NCBI GenBank assembly: GCA_036231565.1
Contig: JAZAHA010000017.1
Span: 5,415 to 69,414, forward strand
Source: Maricaulis sp036231565
GTDB lineage: Bacteria > Pseudomonadota > Alphaproteobacteria > Caulobacterales > Maricaulaceae
Reading direction: 5' to 3'
DNA: 64,000 nucleotides
The translations under genes were made by a program, and so were the position numbers. This document shows positions 1 through 11,180 of this stretch, piece after piece (position 1 is the first letter of the stretch; every line of letters begins with the position of its first letter). Below the pieces are notes generated by a model. The model was not told the origin of the DNA and searched no databases. It was given only the letters and a program-made list of their open reading frames with translations.

Positions 1-606
1 CTTGCGGTCCGGGTCTGCCGGTGCGGCCTCGGCCAGGCCTGCAGGTGCGGCGAAAAAGAACAGCGGCAGGCAGATGGCGATCTGGGCTGCTGCATAGACC
101 AGGCAGGTGACGCGCCAGCCGGCCGCTTCCACCAGCACGCCGCTGAGCGTCCAGAACACGGTGCTGGCAAACCCGCCCCACAGGGCGACGGTCGAGATCA
201 GGCGCCGGGCCTTGTGACCATGGGCCCGGCCCAGCGTGCTGAACACCGCGTCATAGAGGCTGCACGCCATGCCCAGGCCAACCAGGCTCCAGCCGATCAG
301 ATAGATTGCGTAGTGCCAGGCCAGTCCGATAGTCGCCAGACCGGCGGCCAGCAGCAGCGATCCCGTCATCAGGACCCGGCGGCCGCCCTCGCGGGCGATC
401 AGGCGTCCGACATGTGGCGCGACGAGGGCAGAGGTGACGATCCCGGCCGACATGCCGCCGGACACCCAGGCCAGCGGCCAGCCCATCGCATTGCCGATCG
501 GCGCCGCCAGCACTGTCAGCAGATAGAGGGTCGAGCCGAAGCCGACGATCTGGGTCACGCCCAGCAGGCAGGCCTGAAGCAGCGGTGAAGCGGCGATCCG
601 GGGCAT
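1..606 (-). CDS. MFS transporter, C-terminus cut off by window edge
   Basis: About 200 N-terminal residues are visible, and the frame is still open at base 1. The protein is strongly hydrophobic, with successive membrane helices (for example TLYLLTVLAAPIG and LLLAAGLATIGLAWHYAIYLIG). Between helices 2 and 3 lies a loop RLIAREGGRRVLMTGS, which resembles the conserved major facilitator A-motif region. The start is the ATG at 606 because AAGGAG precedes it by five bases. It is divergent from the LysR gene, so that regulator may control it. Substrate cannot be told from this fragment. Confidence 0.75.
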   Translation of the reverse strand, partial: MPRIAASPLLQACLLGVTQIVGFGSTLYLLTVLAAPIGNAMGWPLAWVSGGMSAGIVTSALVAPHVGRLIAREGGRRVLMTGSLLLAAGLATIGLAWHYAIYLIGWSLVGLGMACSLYDAVFSTLGRAHGHKARRLISTVALWGGFASTVFWTLSGVLVEAAGWRVTCLVYAAAQIAICLPLFFFAAPAGLAEAAPADPDRK

Positions 607-681
607 GGCGTCTCCTTGGCGTCACGGCGCCGGAGCATCGCCACCCGGGCGGTGGAAACAAGCGATACTATTTCCTTTTGA

Positions 682-698
682 TGTGAGCTCAGATCACA
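682..698. promoter_or_regulatory. Candidate LysR-type operator between MFS gene and lysR
   Basis: TGTGA-N7-TCACA is an interrupted inverted repeat. It contains TGA...TCA arranged as T-N11-A, the classic LysR-type box. It lies between the two divergent starts, about 75 bases from each. It is suggested as the site through which the adjacent LysR regulator controls itself and the transporter. It is also loosely CRP-like, although the spacer is seven rather than six. Confidence 0.4.
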
Positions 699-771
699 TA
701 TTGGTCTTGCAAATGGTGGCAGAGCACTCTTCTGCCGACCCTGACTCACATAGCTGACGGTCTGGAACCCG

Positions 772-1692
772 ATGAAACGCCGCGATTTGCCGCCTTTCAG
801 TGCGTTGCGGGCCTTCGAGGCCTTTGCCCGGCATGGCCGCATGCTGCGCGCGGCCGACGAGCTGTGCGTCACCCATGGCGCGGTGAGCCGGCAGGTCCGG
901 GCGCTGCAGGACTGGCTCGGCGTGTCGCTGGTCGAGGGGCCGAGAACCGATCTCCGCCTGACCCCGGCCGGCCGCCAGCTCGCCGATGTGCTGGACCGGG
1001 CCTTCGACGATATCCAGGCCGGATTGCCGCGCCGTGCACGTGCGGCCCAGTCGGTCCTGCGGGTCTCCTGTCTGGGGACATTTGCCATGCGCTGGCTGAT
1101 CCCGCGCCTGCCGCGCTTTTATCGCGACCATCCGCAGATCGCGGTGGAAGTCAGCGAGTCGCATGCACCGGTCGATTTCCGCACCGGCGGCTATGATGCC
1201 GCGATCCGCATGCAGACCGCGGCCCGTGTCGCCGGACCGGAGGTCACCGCTTTCCTGCCGGACTATCAGGGCCCGGTCGTCGCACCGGCGCTGTGGGCGG
1301 AGCACGCAGACGGCGCGGGCCTGGACGGGCTGACCCGCCTTCACACACGCACCTATCCGGAAGGCTGGGCGGAATGGGAGGCGCGCACCGGCCGGCCGCC
1401 ATCGGACGGCCGTGCCGGGACCTTTTTCGATCACACCTTCTACATGCTCGCGGCGGCCTCGGCCGGGCTGGGCGTGGCGATCGGCGGCTGGAGCCTGGTG
1501 CAGGACGATCTGGCGGACGGCCAGCTGGTCGCGCCGCTGGGGCTGGCCGATACCGGTCTGGCCTATGTCTATATCCGTCCGGCCGGGCAGCCGCATGCGG
1601 CCGCCGAGGCCTTCGGGGACTGGCTGGCCGGGGAAGGGCGCCGGTGCGCCGGGCCGCCGCCGGAGCTCAGAGCCCCCGCACAGCCTGGATGA
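772..1692 (+). CDS. LysR family transcriptional regulator (GcvA-like)
   Basis: A 306-residue regulator of normal family length. The winged helix-turn-helix is at about residues 5-62 (FSALRAFEAFARHGRMLRAA, then THGAVSRQVRALQDWLG), followed by a periplasmic-binding-protein-like effector domain. The N-terminus and the phrase LTPAGRQL are typical of the GcvA/AmpR branch. It is divergent from an MFS transporter with a T-N11-A box between them, so it probably controls that gene. The effector is unknown. Its last 26 bases overlap the convergent gene on the other strand. Confidence 0.9.
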   Translation: MKRRDLPPFSALRAFEAFARHGRMLRAADELCVTHGAVSRQVRALQDWLGVSLVEGPRTDLRLTPAGRQLADVLDRAFDDIQAGLPRRARAAQSVLRVSCLGTFAMRWLIPRLPRFYRDHPQIAVEVSESHAPVDFRTGGYDAAIRMQTAARVAGPEVTAFLPDYQGPVVAPALWAEHADGAGLDGLTRLHTRTYPEGWAEWEARTGRPPSDGRAGTFFDHTFYMLAAASAGLGVAIGGWSLVQDDLADGQLVAPLGLADTGLAYVYIRPAGQPHAAAEAFGDWLAGEGRRCAGPPPELRAPAQPG

Positions 1693-1978
1693 TGTTCAGG
1701 ATCACGGCGGCATTGAACAACAGGCCCAGCACGGTCATCACGGCGGCAAAGCCTGCGACGCCGGCCAGCATGAGCGCGCGCAGCGGGATCATCATCACGG
1801 CCCGGGCGCGTTCCGGCCCGGCATAACGCGGGCGGCTGAGGCGTTCGGTGAGGTCGGTGAAACCGCCGCGCCAGAGATTGACGGTGATGAAGATCCACAC
1901 GGCCACGGCGACCAGCGGTGCGAGGCGCAGGGCCAGCGGCATGCCCGGGACGGACAGCAGGAACTCGATTTCCTCCAC
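1667..1978 (-). CDS. Small two-helix membrane protein, function unknown
   Basis: A 103-residue protein starting at GTG 1978, preceded by AAGGTG at a six-base spacing. There are two hydrophobic segments, LAPLVAVAVWIFITVNLW (about residues 17-34) and a longer C-terminal one (about 66-98, MLAGVAGFAAVMTVLG). A basic, polar loop (ERLSRPRYAGPERARAV) lies between them. I do not recognise a family. It could start further upstream, but no good ribosome site supports that. It is convergent with lysR and divergent from the exporter operon. Confidence 0.6.
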   Translation of the reverse strand: MEEIEFLLSVPGMPLALRLAPLVAVAVWIFITVNLWRGGFTDLTERLSRPRYAGPERARAVMMIPLRALMLAGVAGFAAVMTVLGLLFNAAVILNIIQAVRGL

Positions 1979-2145
1979 GCGCGGCACCTTCCGCTGAACT
2001 CGATACCTCCCGTCATAGCCTTTCCCCCGGCCCTGAGCTACATGCGATGACCTGCATCTGCCGCGACGGATTATCCGCCGTGCCGCGTTGCACCGTCCGC
2101 AGGGGTGGCAGGGCCGCAGGGGCCGGATCGTGAAGGGGGTACGGA

Positions 2146-3630
2146 ATGCTCGACAACAGGCGTTGGATTGCCGGGGCGGTTGCACTTGTCATCATCGCCG
2201 GCGGTGGCTGGTGGATGTTCGGCCGCGGTGACGGCGGGGCCGGCGAGGTGACGATCGAGACCGAGGCTGCGGCCCCGGCCGATGTGCGCCGTATCGTGGC
2301 GGCCTCCGGCGCTGTCAGCGCGCTGGTGACGGTCGAGGTCGGCTCGCAGCTGTCCGGCCAGATCGCCGAACTGCATGTCGATTTCAACGATGAGGTCGAG
2401 GAAGGCCAGGTCATCGCCCGGCTCGATCCGCAGACCTACGAGACCCGGGTCACCGAAGCCGAGGCCGCGCGTGCGACGGCGGCCGCGAGCCTGCAATTGC
2501 AGCGCGCCTCGCTCGCCCGCGCCCAGGCCACGCTGCGCGAGGCCCAGCTGGAATTTGACCGCATGGCAACGCTGCGCGAGCGCGGCACGGTGGCCCAGAC
2601 CTCGCTGGACACTGCCCAGACCGCGCTCGACGCGGCCCAGGCCGATGTCGAGGTGGCGCGCGCGCAGATCGCCAATGCCCAGGCTGTGCTGGCCCAGCGC
2701 GATGCCGCGCTGGCCAGTGCGCGTATCGATCTCGAACGCACGACGATCCGCGCGCCGATCAACGGTATTGTCGTCGACCGGGCTGTCGATGTCGGCCAGA
2801 CCGTCGCGGCGAGCATGACGGCGCCCGTACTGTTCACCATCGCCCAGGATCTGGGCCAGGTGCAGATCGACGCCCAGATCGACGAGGCCGATATCGGCCA
2901 GATCCGCGCCGGCCAGCCGGTGCGCTTCACGGTGGATGCGCACCCGGACACCGAGATGGAAGGCGTGGTCGACCAGATCCGCCTGGCGCCGGAGACCCTG
3001 AACAATGTCGTCACCTACACGGTGGTCGTGCTGGCCGCGAACCCGGACGAGCTGCTGCTGCCGGGCATGACGGCGAACATGGATATCATCACCGGCGAGC
3101 GCACCGGCGTTCTCACCGTGTCCAATGCGGCCCTGCGCTTCCGGCCCTCGCCGGCGCTCGAGGGGCGGACACAGCCGCTGGGCGAAGGCGGCGGTGGCCC
3201 GCAAGGCGGTGGCCGGGGCGGTCCCGGCGGTCCGGGCGGCGGCAATGATCCCATGGCGCGTCTCAGCGAGGCGGTCGGTCTCGATGCTGCCCAGCAGGAC
3301 CAGATCCGCGGCATTTTCCGCGCCGCCATGGGGCGGGCGATGAGCCAGGCCCAGGCCGGTGGCGAGTTCGATCGCGAAGCCCTGCAGGCCGAGATCGATC
3401 GCGAGATCCGCCCGCTGCTCGATGAAGACCAGCTGGAACGCTATCGCGCCTTCCAGCGTCAGATGCGCGAAACCCGTTCGGCGACGGTCTGGGTCGAGGA
3501 GGCGGACGGCACGCTGGTCGAGCGGCCCATCCGCGTCGGTATTTCCGACAGCCAGAAAAGCGAAGTGGTCGGCGGCCGTCTGGAAGCCGGCGAGGCCGTG
3601 GTGACCCGTGCCCGCGAGGTGCGCGAATGA
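2146..3630 (+). CDS. MacA-like periplasmic adaptor with Gly-rich linker and Spy/CpxP-like insert
   Basis: A 494-residue membrane fusion protein. It has an N-terminal anchor (about 6-25), a biotinyl-lipoyl-like half-motif near 60-90, and a long alanine/glutamine-rich coiled coil (about 100-190). The second lipoyl half (APINGIVVDRAVDVGQTV) and a beta barrel follow. Such adaptors link an inner-membrane ABC transporter to an outer-membrane channel. Unusually, residues 346-367 are almost all Gly/Pro. They lead into a helical stretch (about 370-444) with two LDAAQ/LDEDQ-type motifs like those of Spy/CpxP proteins, before the normal C-terminal strand region. Its stop overlaps the next start as ATGA. 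Confidence 0.88.
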   Translation: MLDNRRWIAGAVALVIIAGGGWWMFGRGDGGAGEVTIETEAAAPADVRRIVAASGAVSALVTVEVGSQLSGQIAELHVDFNDEVEEGQVIARLDPQTYETRVTEAEAARATAAASLQLQRASLARAQATLREAQLEFDRMATLRERGTVAQTSLDTAQTALDAAQADVEVARAQIANAQAVLAQRDAALASARIDLERTTIRAPINGIVVDRAVDVGQTVAASMTAPVLFTIAQDLGQVQIDAQIDEADIGQIRAGQPVRFTVDAHPDTEMEGVVDQIRLAPETLNNVVTYTVVVLAANPDELLLPGMTANMDIITGERTGVLTVSNAALRFRPSPALEGRTQPLGEGGGGPQGGGRGGPGGPGGGNDPMARLSEAVGLDAAQQDQIRGIFRAAMGRAMSQAQAGGEFDREALQAEIDREIRPLLDEDQLERYRAFQRQMRETRSATVWVEEADGTLVERPIRVGISDSQKSEVVGGRLEAGEAVVTRAREVRE

Positions 3631-4307
3631 GCGCACTGATCGCCTGCCGCGACCTTGTCCGCGTCTACACGATGGGCGACCAGACCGTGCGGGCACTGGA
3701 CGGGGTCAGTGTCGATATCGCGGCCGGCGAATATGTCGCCGTCACCGGGGCTTCGGGGTCCGGCAAGTCGACCTTCATGAACATGCTGGGCGCGCTGGAC
3801 CGGCCGGACTCCGGCTCGCTGCACATTGCGGGCGAAGACCTTCTGGCGCTGGACGCCGACCGGCTCGCCGCCTTCCGCAACCGGACGATCGGCTTCGTCT
3901 TCCAGCAGTTCAACCTGCTCTCGCGCACCTCGGCGCTGGAAAATGCCGCCCTGCCGCTGGTCTATGCCGGTGTGCCGGCTGCGGAACGGCGCAAGCGGGC
4001 CATGGCGCGGCTGGAACAGGTGGGGCTGGGCGATCGCTCGGACCACCAGCCCAACCAGCTGTCCGGCGGCCAGCAGCAGCGCGTGGCGATTGCCCGCGGC
4101 CTCGTCAACGATCCGAAAATCCTGCTGGCCGACGAGCCCACCGGCGCGCTCGACTCGCGGACTTCGGATGACATCATGGCGATCTTCGACCAGCTCAATC
4201 GCGAGGGGATCACCATCATCATCGTGACCCACGAACAGGAAGTCGCCGACCATGCGCGGCGCCAGATCGTGTTCCGGGATGGCCGGATTGTGGAGGACCG
4301 CCAATGA
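3627..4307 (+). CDS. MacB/LolD-type ABC transporter ATP-binding protein
   Basis: A 226-residue ATPase. It shows Walker A (GASGSGKST, about 39-47), Q-loop FQQFN, signature LSGGQQQR, Walker B ILLADEPTGALD and the switch histidine in VTHEQE. The MacB/LolD subfamily is indicated by the ADEPTGALDS form and the short length. In classic MacB this domain is fused to the permease. Here it is a separate gene with four-base ATGA overlaps on both sides, so the three genes should be translationally coupled. It powers the exporter formed with the adjacent adaptor and permease. Confidence 0.93.
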   Translation: MSALIACRDLVRVYTMGDQTVRALDGVSVDIAAGEYVAVTGASGSGKSTFMNMLGALDRPDSGSLHIAGEDLLALDADRLAAFRNRTIGFVFQQFNLLSRTSALENAALPLVYAGVPAAERRKRAMARLEQVGLGDRSDHQPNQLSGGQQQRVAIARGLVNDPKILLADEPTGALDSRTSDDIMAIFDQLNREGITIIIVTHEQEVADHARRQIVFRDGRIVEDRQ

Positions 4308-5539
4308 ATCTCGCTGCCTCCCTGCGCATCGCCCTTATCGCGCTTCGCGTGAACGCCCTGCGCAGCGCGCTGGCCATGCTGGGCGTCGTGATCGGCGTGG
4401 CCTCGGTGATCGTTCTGGTCTCGATCAGCGAAGGGACCAAGCAGGCCGTCGAGGAACAGATCGCCAGTTTCGGTGCCAACCTGCTGATTATCCGCCCCGG
4501 CTCAAGCATGTTCGGCGGCCGCCGCGGCGGGGCCGGCACGGCCGATCCGCTGACCGATGGCGATGTGGAAGCGCTGCGCACCCAGATTGCCGGTGTCGCC
4601 GGCGCCTCCGGTGAAGTGACGACATCCTCGGCGGTCGTGTTCGGCGGTGCCAACTGGACCACCCGCATTGTCGGCATCAATCCCGACTACCTGTCGGCCC
4701 GCGGCTGGGAGATCGATCAGGGACGCAGCTTCTCGGCCGCCGAGGAAGCGGCCGGCCGGCGTTATGCGATCGTCGGCCAGACCATCATTTCCGAACTGTT
4801 CGACGGCGCCAGTCCGATCGGCCAGTCCCTGCGCATCGGCGGCCAGCCCTTCGAGGTGATCGGCACCGTCATGGAGCGCGGCGACAATAACTGGGGCCAG
4901 GACCAGGATGATGTGATCTTCGCGCCGCTCAACACGATCCGCCAGCGCTTCGGCGCCGGCGTGCGCGTCACCCAGCGCGACGGTGTGCAGACGGTTTTCG
5001 TCGATATCGCTCCGGGCGAGAACAATGCGCGCGTCATCGAGGACATCCAGGACCTGCTACGGATCCGGCGGGATATCCAGCCCGGTGCGGAAGACAATTT
5101 CTTTGTCGGCAATCTGGCCGAATTCATCCGCGCGCAGAACGAGACGGAGAGCCAGCTGGGCCTGCTGCTCGCCGTGGGGGCGGGGATCGTGCTGCTGGTG
5201 GGCGGTATCGGCATCATGAACATCATGCTGGTCTCGGTGACCGAGCGCACGCGCGAGATCGGTCTGCGCCTGGCGGTCGGTGCGCGGCGGCGCGATGTGC
5301 GCAACCAGTTCCTGATCGAGAGCATCGTGCTGTGCCTGATCGGCGGTCTGGCAGGGCTCGTGGTCGGCGTCGGCGGCACGCTCGTCTATGCCGAGGTGGG
5401 TGAGCTGGATATTGCCATCAATCCGCTGATCGTGGCGATCGCCATCGGTGCCTCGGCACTGGTCGGTGTCTTCTTCGGCTTCTACCCGGCGCACCGGGCC
5501 TCGCGTCTCGATCCGATCGAGGCGCTGCGGTTCGAATAG
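4304..5539 (+). CDS. MacB-type ABC transporter permease
   Basis: A 411-residue FtsX/MacB-fold permease. One N-terminal helix (ALRSALAMLGVVIGVASVIVL, trimmed) is followed by a large periplasmic MacB_PCD-type domain (about 45-270). Three C-terminal helices then carry the conserved GGIGIMNIMLVSVTERTREI region and a final PAHRASRLDPIEALRFE. It matches the permease half of MacB. It completes a MacA-ATPase-permease operon that probably exports a hydrophobic substrate, peptide or lipid. No outer-membrane channel gene is adjacent. The convergent sensor kinase stops seven bases downstream. Confidence 0.92.
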   Translation: MNLAASLRIALIALRVNALRSALAMLGVVIGVASVIVLVSISEGTKQAVEEQIASFGANLLIIRPGSSMFGGRRGGAGTADPLTDGDVEALRTQIAGVAGASGEVTTSSAVVFGGANWTTRIVGINPDYLSARGWEIDQGRSFSAAEEAAGRRYAIVGQTIISELFDGASPIGQSLRIGGQPFEVIGTVMERGDNNWGQDQDDVIFAPLNTIRQRFGAGVRVTQRDGVQTVFVDIAPGENNARVIEDIQDLLRIRRDIQPGAEDNFFVGNLAEFIRAQNETESQLGLLLAVGAGIVLLVGGIGIMNIMLVSVTERTREIGLRLAVGARRRDVRNQFLIESIVLCLIGGLAGLVVGVGGTLVYAEVGELDIAINPLIVAIAIGASALVGVFFGFYPAHRASRLDPIEALRFE

Positions 5540-5545
5540 GGCGCG

Positions 5546-8500
5546 CTATTTGGCGGCGTTGTCGAGATCGACCGGCTTCGGTTCCGGTGCAGACCGGTCG
5601 GCGGGCAGGGTAAAATAAAAGGTCGCGCCACTGCCCGGCGCGCTCTTCACCCAGATCTCGCCGCCATGGCGTTCCACGGCCTGGCGCACCATGGCCAGGC
5701 CGATCCCGGTGCCCGGATAGGCCTCGTGCGAATGCAGACGCTGGAAGGGTGCGAAGATCTTTTCGGCAAACTTGATATCGAGGCCGATGCCGTTATCGCT
5801 GACGGCAATGATCCAGCGATCGCCGTCCCGGCGTGCGCTGATGTCGACTTCCGGTGTGGCAAAGCTGCGGTATTTCAGCGCGTTGCCGATCAGGTTCTGG
5901 AAAATCTGCGTCAGGATCGCGGCGTCGGCGCGCACCGTCGGCAGATCGCCGATCTCGATGCGGGCCTGGTTTTCCGAAACCGAAGCATCGAGATTTTCCA
6001 GTGCGCGCGCGACCGGCCCGGACAAATCGACCGGTTCATAGTCGAGCGGCTGGCTGGCGAGGCGGGAATAGGTCAGGAGGTCGTCGATCAGGCGCTGCAT
6101 CCGGTGGGCGGCATCGACGAGGAATTCCAGATTGCGGCGCCCGTCCTCGTCGAGACGGTCGCCATAGCGGCGCCGGACCAGGCTGGAAAAGGCGGCAATC
6201 TTGCGCAGCGGTTCCTGCAGGTCGTGGGAGGCGACCGTGGCGAACTGGTCGAGCTCGCGGTTGGAGCGTTCCAGAAGCAGGTTGGCTTCGCGCAGGGCCG
6301 TCACATCGGTCAGCGTGGCATAGCTGCGCAGCGGCTGCCCCTCGCCGTCGCGTTCCAGGAAGGATGAGAGCAGCACGTCGATCGAGCTGCCGTCCGACCG
6401 CAGGAAGCGATAGGGGATGTTGTTGTTGGAGCCTGTGCGGAAGAGCTCAGGCAGGTTGGTCTCCACCGCCCGTTTGCGCGACTCGGCATCCAGGAAGTCG
6501 ATCGACTTGCGGCCGACCACCTCGTCCCGCCGATAGCCCAGATGGGCGAGCCAGTAATCGCTGACCTCGACGATATAGCCGTTATTGTCGATCGTGTGCA
6601 TCATTGCCGGAGTGGCGCGGAAAATGCGTTCGAACCGCATCTGGCGTTCCGCGAGATCGGCCTCGGCCCGCCGTGCCGCATCGATATTCCAGATCACGCC
6701 GCTGATGATGTGCGGCAGTCCGTCACCGTCGCGGTCCACGACACTGCCGGTCGAACGGTACCAGATCCACTCTCCATTGCGGTCGCGCACCCGGTGCTCG
6801 GCGTCGACCGCGCCGTGCGAGGGATCCCGGAAGGCCGTGCGCGCCATGTCGACAGCCGGAAGGTCGTCCGGATGCAGCCGGGAGAACCAGTCTTCCAGGC
6901 TGACCACGGCCTCGGTTTCGTCGGCGAAGAGTTCGGCGACGATGGTGCCCTGGAGCGTCACGCTCCGGCGGGCGGAGTCGATGCGCCACAACCCCACCGA
7001 TGCGGCGTCGACGGCCTCGGCGAGCTGTTGTTCACGCTGGCTGAGACGCCGTTCGGTTCGCACGCGTTCGGAGATGTCGGTGATGAAACCGTCTGCAACG
7101 CGCGGGACGCCGCGCGCGTCGTGCCCGGAGACACGGCCGCGGACGTGGATGTGGATCCATCCGTCTGCTTCGGACCGGTAGCGCACAACTGTGTCGATCG
7201 AGGCCGTTTCGCCGCCGGCCATGGAATCGACAATACGCCGGGCATCGCCGATATCGTCGGGATGGATCCGGGCCGCCCAGTCGTCATAGGTGATGCGTGC
7301 GTCGCGCGGTGGCAGACCCATCATTTCCGAAATAATGCCGGTGACTTCGCCGACCCGCGTCTGGAGGTCGAAATGCCAGGCGCCTTCGCGGGCTGCCGCG
7401 AGCGCCTCGCGAAGGCGCGTCTCGCTCTGGTCGAGCTCGTCCCGCAGGCGGCGCTCTTCGGTAATGTTGATCACGGTGCCGGCGATGCGGGACGGGCCGC
7501 CATCGGCGGTCCAGTCGACCACCTGTCCTCCGGCCCGCAACCAGACCACCTCGCCGTCGCGACCCCGCATCCGGAACTCCCAGGTCCGGGGGCTGGGAGT
7601 TCCGGACGGGGATTGCCTGCGCAGCTGTAACAGGCGGCGAAAACGCTTGCGGCCATCCTCCAGATCGTCTTCTGCGATGGCGTCGGCCCATCGCCTGGCC
7701 GGCACGGCCTCATCATTGCCCGTCATGCCCAGCAGGCTCGCCAGAAGGCCTGAAGCGCGCAGCGTTCCGGCCTCGATATCGAGGCTCCAGGCGCCTTCAT
7801 TGGCCGAGTCGACGGCTTCGCGCAGCATGCGTTCATTGGCGGCGAGCCGGGATTGCAGGGCCTTGCGCTCGTTGATGTCGGTCAGAATGCCGGCGGCAAG
7901 GCGCCCGCCGGCCTCCTCGCGGAGCCGCCTGCCGCGCGAGCGCAACCAGGTCCAGCTGTCGGTGCGGGCGTCGCGCAGCTGGTATTCCACGTCCATCCGG
8001 TCGGACTTCCCCGCGGCCAGCGCATCGAGCTGGGCGATCACGCTGTCGCGCTGATCGGTGTGGATCCGCTCGAGCCAGTCGGCGGTATCGATCCGGGTCT
8101 GGTCCGGCTCAAGCCCCAGCATGTCGCGAATGGGCCCGATCAGCGTGAAGCACCCGGTTTGCGTATCCAGCTCCCACACGCCGCAGGACCCGGCGTCGAT
8201 GGCGTTGGCCAGCTGGCGCTCGCGCTCGGCCAGCTGTTCCTCCAGCGACTGGCGTTCGGTGACGTCGGAAATCACGCCGGACAGGCGCAGCGGGGATCCG
8301 TCGCGCGCGAACTCGGATACCCGGCCGCGCATTTCCAGCCAGCGGGGCTCGCCGTCGGCCCGCGTGGCCGGGAAGGTGACATGCAGGGCCTCGCCCGGTG
8401 CGCGCGACAGCCGGTTGATCGCGCCAGCGACCTGATCGCGCATGTCGGCGGCGACCACATCGAGAAGGCGCTCCAGCCGGATGGTGGCGTCGGAACTCTG

Positions 8501-9013
8501 GATCCCGAGGAATTCATTGATGAAGCCGCGTGAAGAGCCCAGACCCGTCGCAAGATTGAGGGAAAACGCCCCCTCATTGGCCGAGGCCAGGGCGGCGCGA
8601 AGCTGAATGTCGCTGGCCTCCAGCCGCGCCTGAAGCGTGCGCTCCGCCGAGACGTCGCGGATAACCAGCAATGTGCCCGGCCCGGCCTCATCACCATTAT
8701 CGCCCGCGATACGGCTGGCGACGGTCTCACCATCGAGAATGCGCCCGCCGCGCGCCCGGTAGCGGGCCGTGAATTCGTGCGTCTCGCGGTCGCTGTCCAG
8801 TCCGAAGCCGGTTTCGGCCAGGCTGTCGAAATCGCGGGGCGAGGCAAACAGGACATCGCCGCGCTGGCCGGTGAGACTGGCTTCAGTCTGTCCGAACAGC
8901 CGTGTTGCGGCAGGATTGGCGCTGTCGATCCGGCCCCTCGCATCAAGCACGACAACGGCGATGGGCGCAGCGCGGTAAAGCGTGCGCAGCATTTCCGCAG
9001 CGTTCGCAGTCAT
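5546..9013 (-). CDS. Sensor histidine kinase with seven PAS-like modules
   Basis: A 1155-residue kinase. About seven consecutive PAS/PAC-like modules of roughly 125 residues each occupy residues 10-905; five recur with the pattern E/D-A-x-x-S/A-A-x-x-G-x-W or a close variant. A HisKA domain follows, with phospho-acceptor His930 in ASHDLQEPLRK, the phytochrome-like subtype. The HATPase_c domain shows N, G1 (DNGIGLD) and G2 (GTGIGLA) boxes. No membrane helix is evident, so it is probably cytosolic and senses small ligands or redox state through PAS. No response regulator is adjacent, making it an orphan. The divergent ABC gene starts about 220 bases away. Confidence 0.93.
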   Translation of the reverse strand: MTANAAEMLRTLYRAAPIAVVVLDARGRIDSANPAATRLFGQTEASLTGQRGDVLFASPRDFDSLAETGFGLDSDRETHEFTARYRARGGRILDGETVASRIAGDNGDEAGPGTLLVIRDVSAERTLQARLEASDIQLRAALASANEGAFSLNLATGLGSSRGFINEFLGIQSSDATIRLERLLDVVAADMRDQVAGAINRLSRAPGEALHVTFPATRADGEPRWLEMRGRVSEFARDGSPLRLSGVISDVTERQSLEEQLAERERQLANAIDAGSCGVWELDTQTGCFTLIGPIRDMLGLEPDQTRIDTADWLERIHTDQRDSVIAQLDALAAGKSDRMDVEYQLRDARTDSWTWLRSRGRRLREEAGGRLAAGILTDINERKALQSRLAANERMLREAVDSANEGAWSLDIEAGTLRASGLLASLLGMTGNDEAVPARRWADAIAEDDLEDGRKRFRRLLQLRRQSPSGTPSPRTWEFRMRGRDGEVVWLRAGGQVVDWTADGGPSRIAGTVINITEERRLRDELDQSETRLREALAAAREGAWHFDLQTRVGEVTGIISEMMGLPPRDARITYDDWAARIHPDDIGDARRIVDSMAGGETASIDTVVRYRSEADGWIHIHVRGRVSGHDARGVPRVADGFITDISERVRTERRLSQREQQLAEAVDAASVGLWRIDSARRSVTLQGTIVAELFADETEAVVSLEDWFSRLHPDDLPAVDMARTAFRDPSHGAVDAEHRVRDRNGEWIWYRSTGSVVDRDGDGLPHIISGVIWNIDAARRAEADLAERQMRFERIFRATPAMMHTIDNNGYIVEVSDYWLAHLGYRRDEVVGRKSIDFLDAESRKRAVETNLPELFRTGSNNNIPYRFLRSDGSSIDVLLSSFLERDGEGQPLRSYATLTDVTALREANLLLERSNRELDQFATVASHDLQEPLRKIAAFSSLVRRRYGDRLDEDGRRNLEFLVDAAHRMQRLIDDLLTYSRLASQPLDYEPVDLSGPVARALENLDASVSENQARIEIGDLPTVRADAAILTQIFQNLIGNALKYRSFATPEVDISARRDGDRWIIAVSDNGIGLDIKFAEKIFAPFQRLHSHEAYPGTGIGLAMVRQAVERHGGEIWVKSAPGSGATFYFTLPADRSAPEPKPVDLDNAAK

Positions 9014-9237
9014 CCTGTCATCCGGTCAGATCTTCGTCCCAAACGCCCGATCGTGCCATGCATCGGTCTCAGTTTGCATCAATCGCGTATATCTTGGGAA
9101 GGCTTTCCGTTGCAGGTGCCGGAAGGCAGCAAGTTTCGCCGCCCGATTGCTGCATTCGACAATGATGCGGGTACTGGTCAAGGCGATTTCCGTCGATATG
9201 CTCCCCCGTTTCGAGCGTGTGTTTGAGGAGTTGTGCT
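9014..9237. other. Divergent intergenic region between PAS kinase and ABC ATPase genes
   Basis: This 224-base gap must contain the promoters of both flanking genes. I see no confident sigma-70 pair, terminator or RNA gene. GAGGAG at 9225-9230 is the ribosome binding site that sets the downstream start. Confidence 0.4.
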
Positions 9238-11088
<1,851 letters not shown>

Positions 11089-11180
11089 TCTGTATCACGC
11101 GACTGCAGTGTGACGGGGCTTTCACTCGACTTGCGGCTGCAGATCGCTAGGCTCGGCCCGCTGAAAACAGGGGGAGCCTC

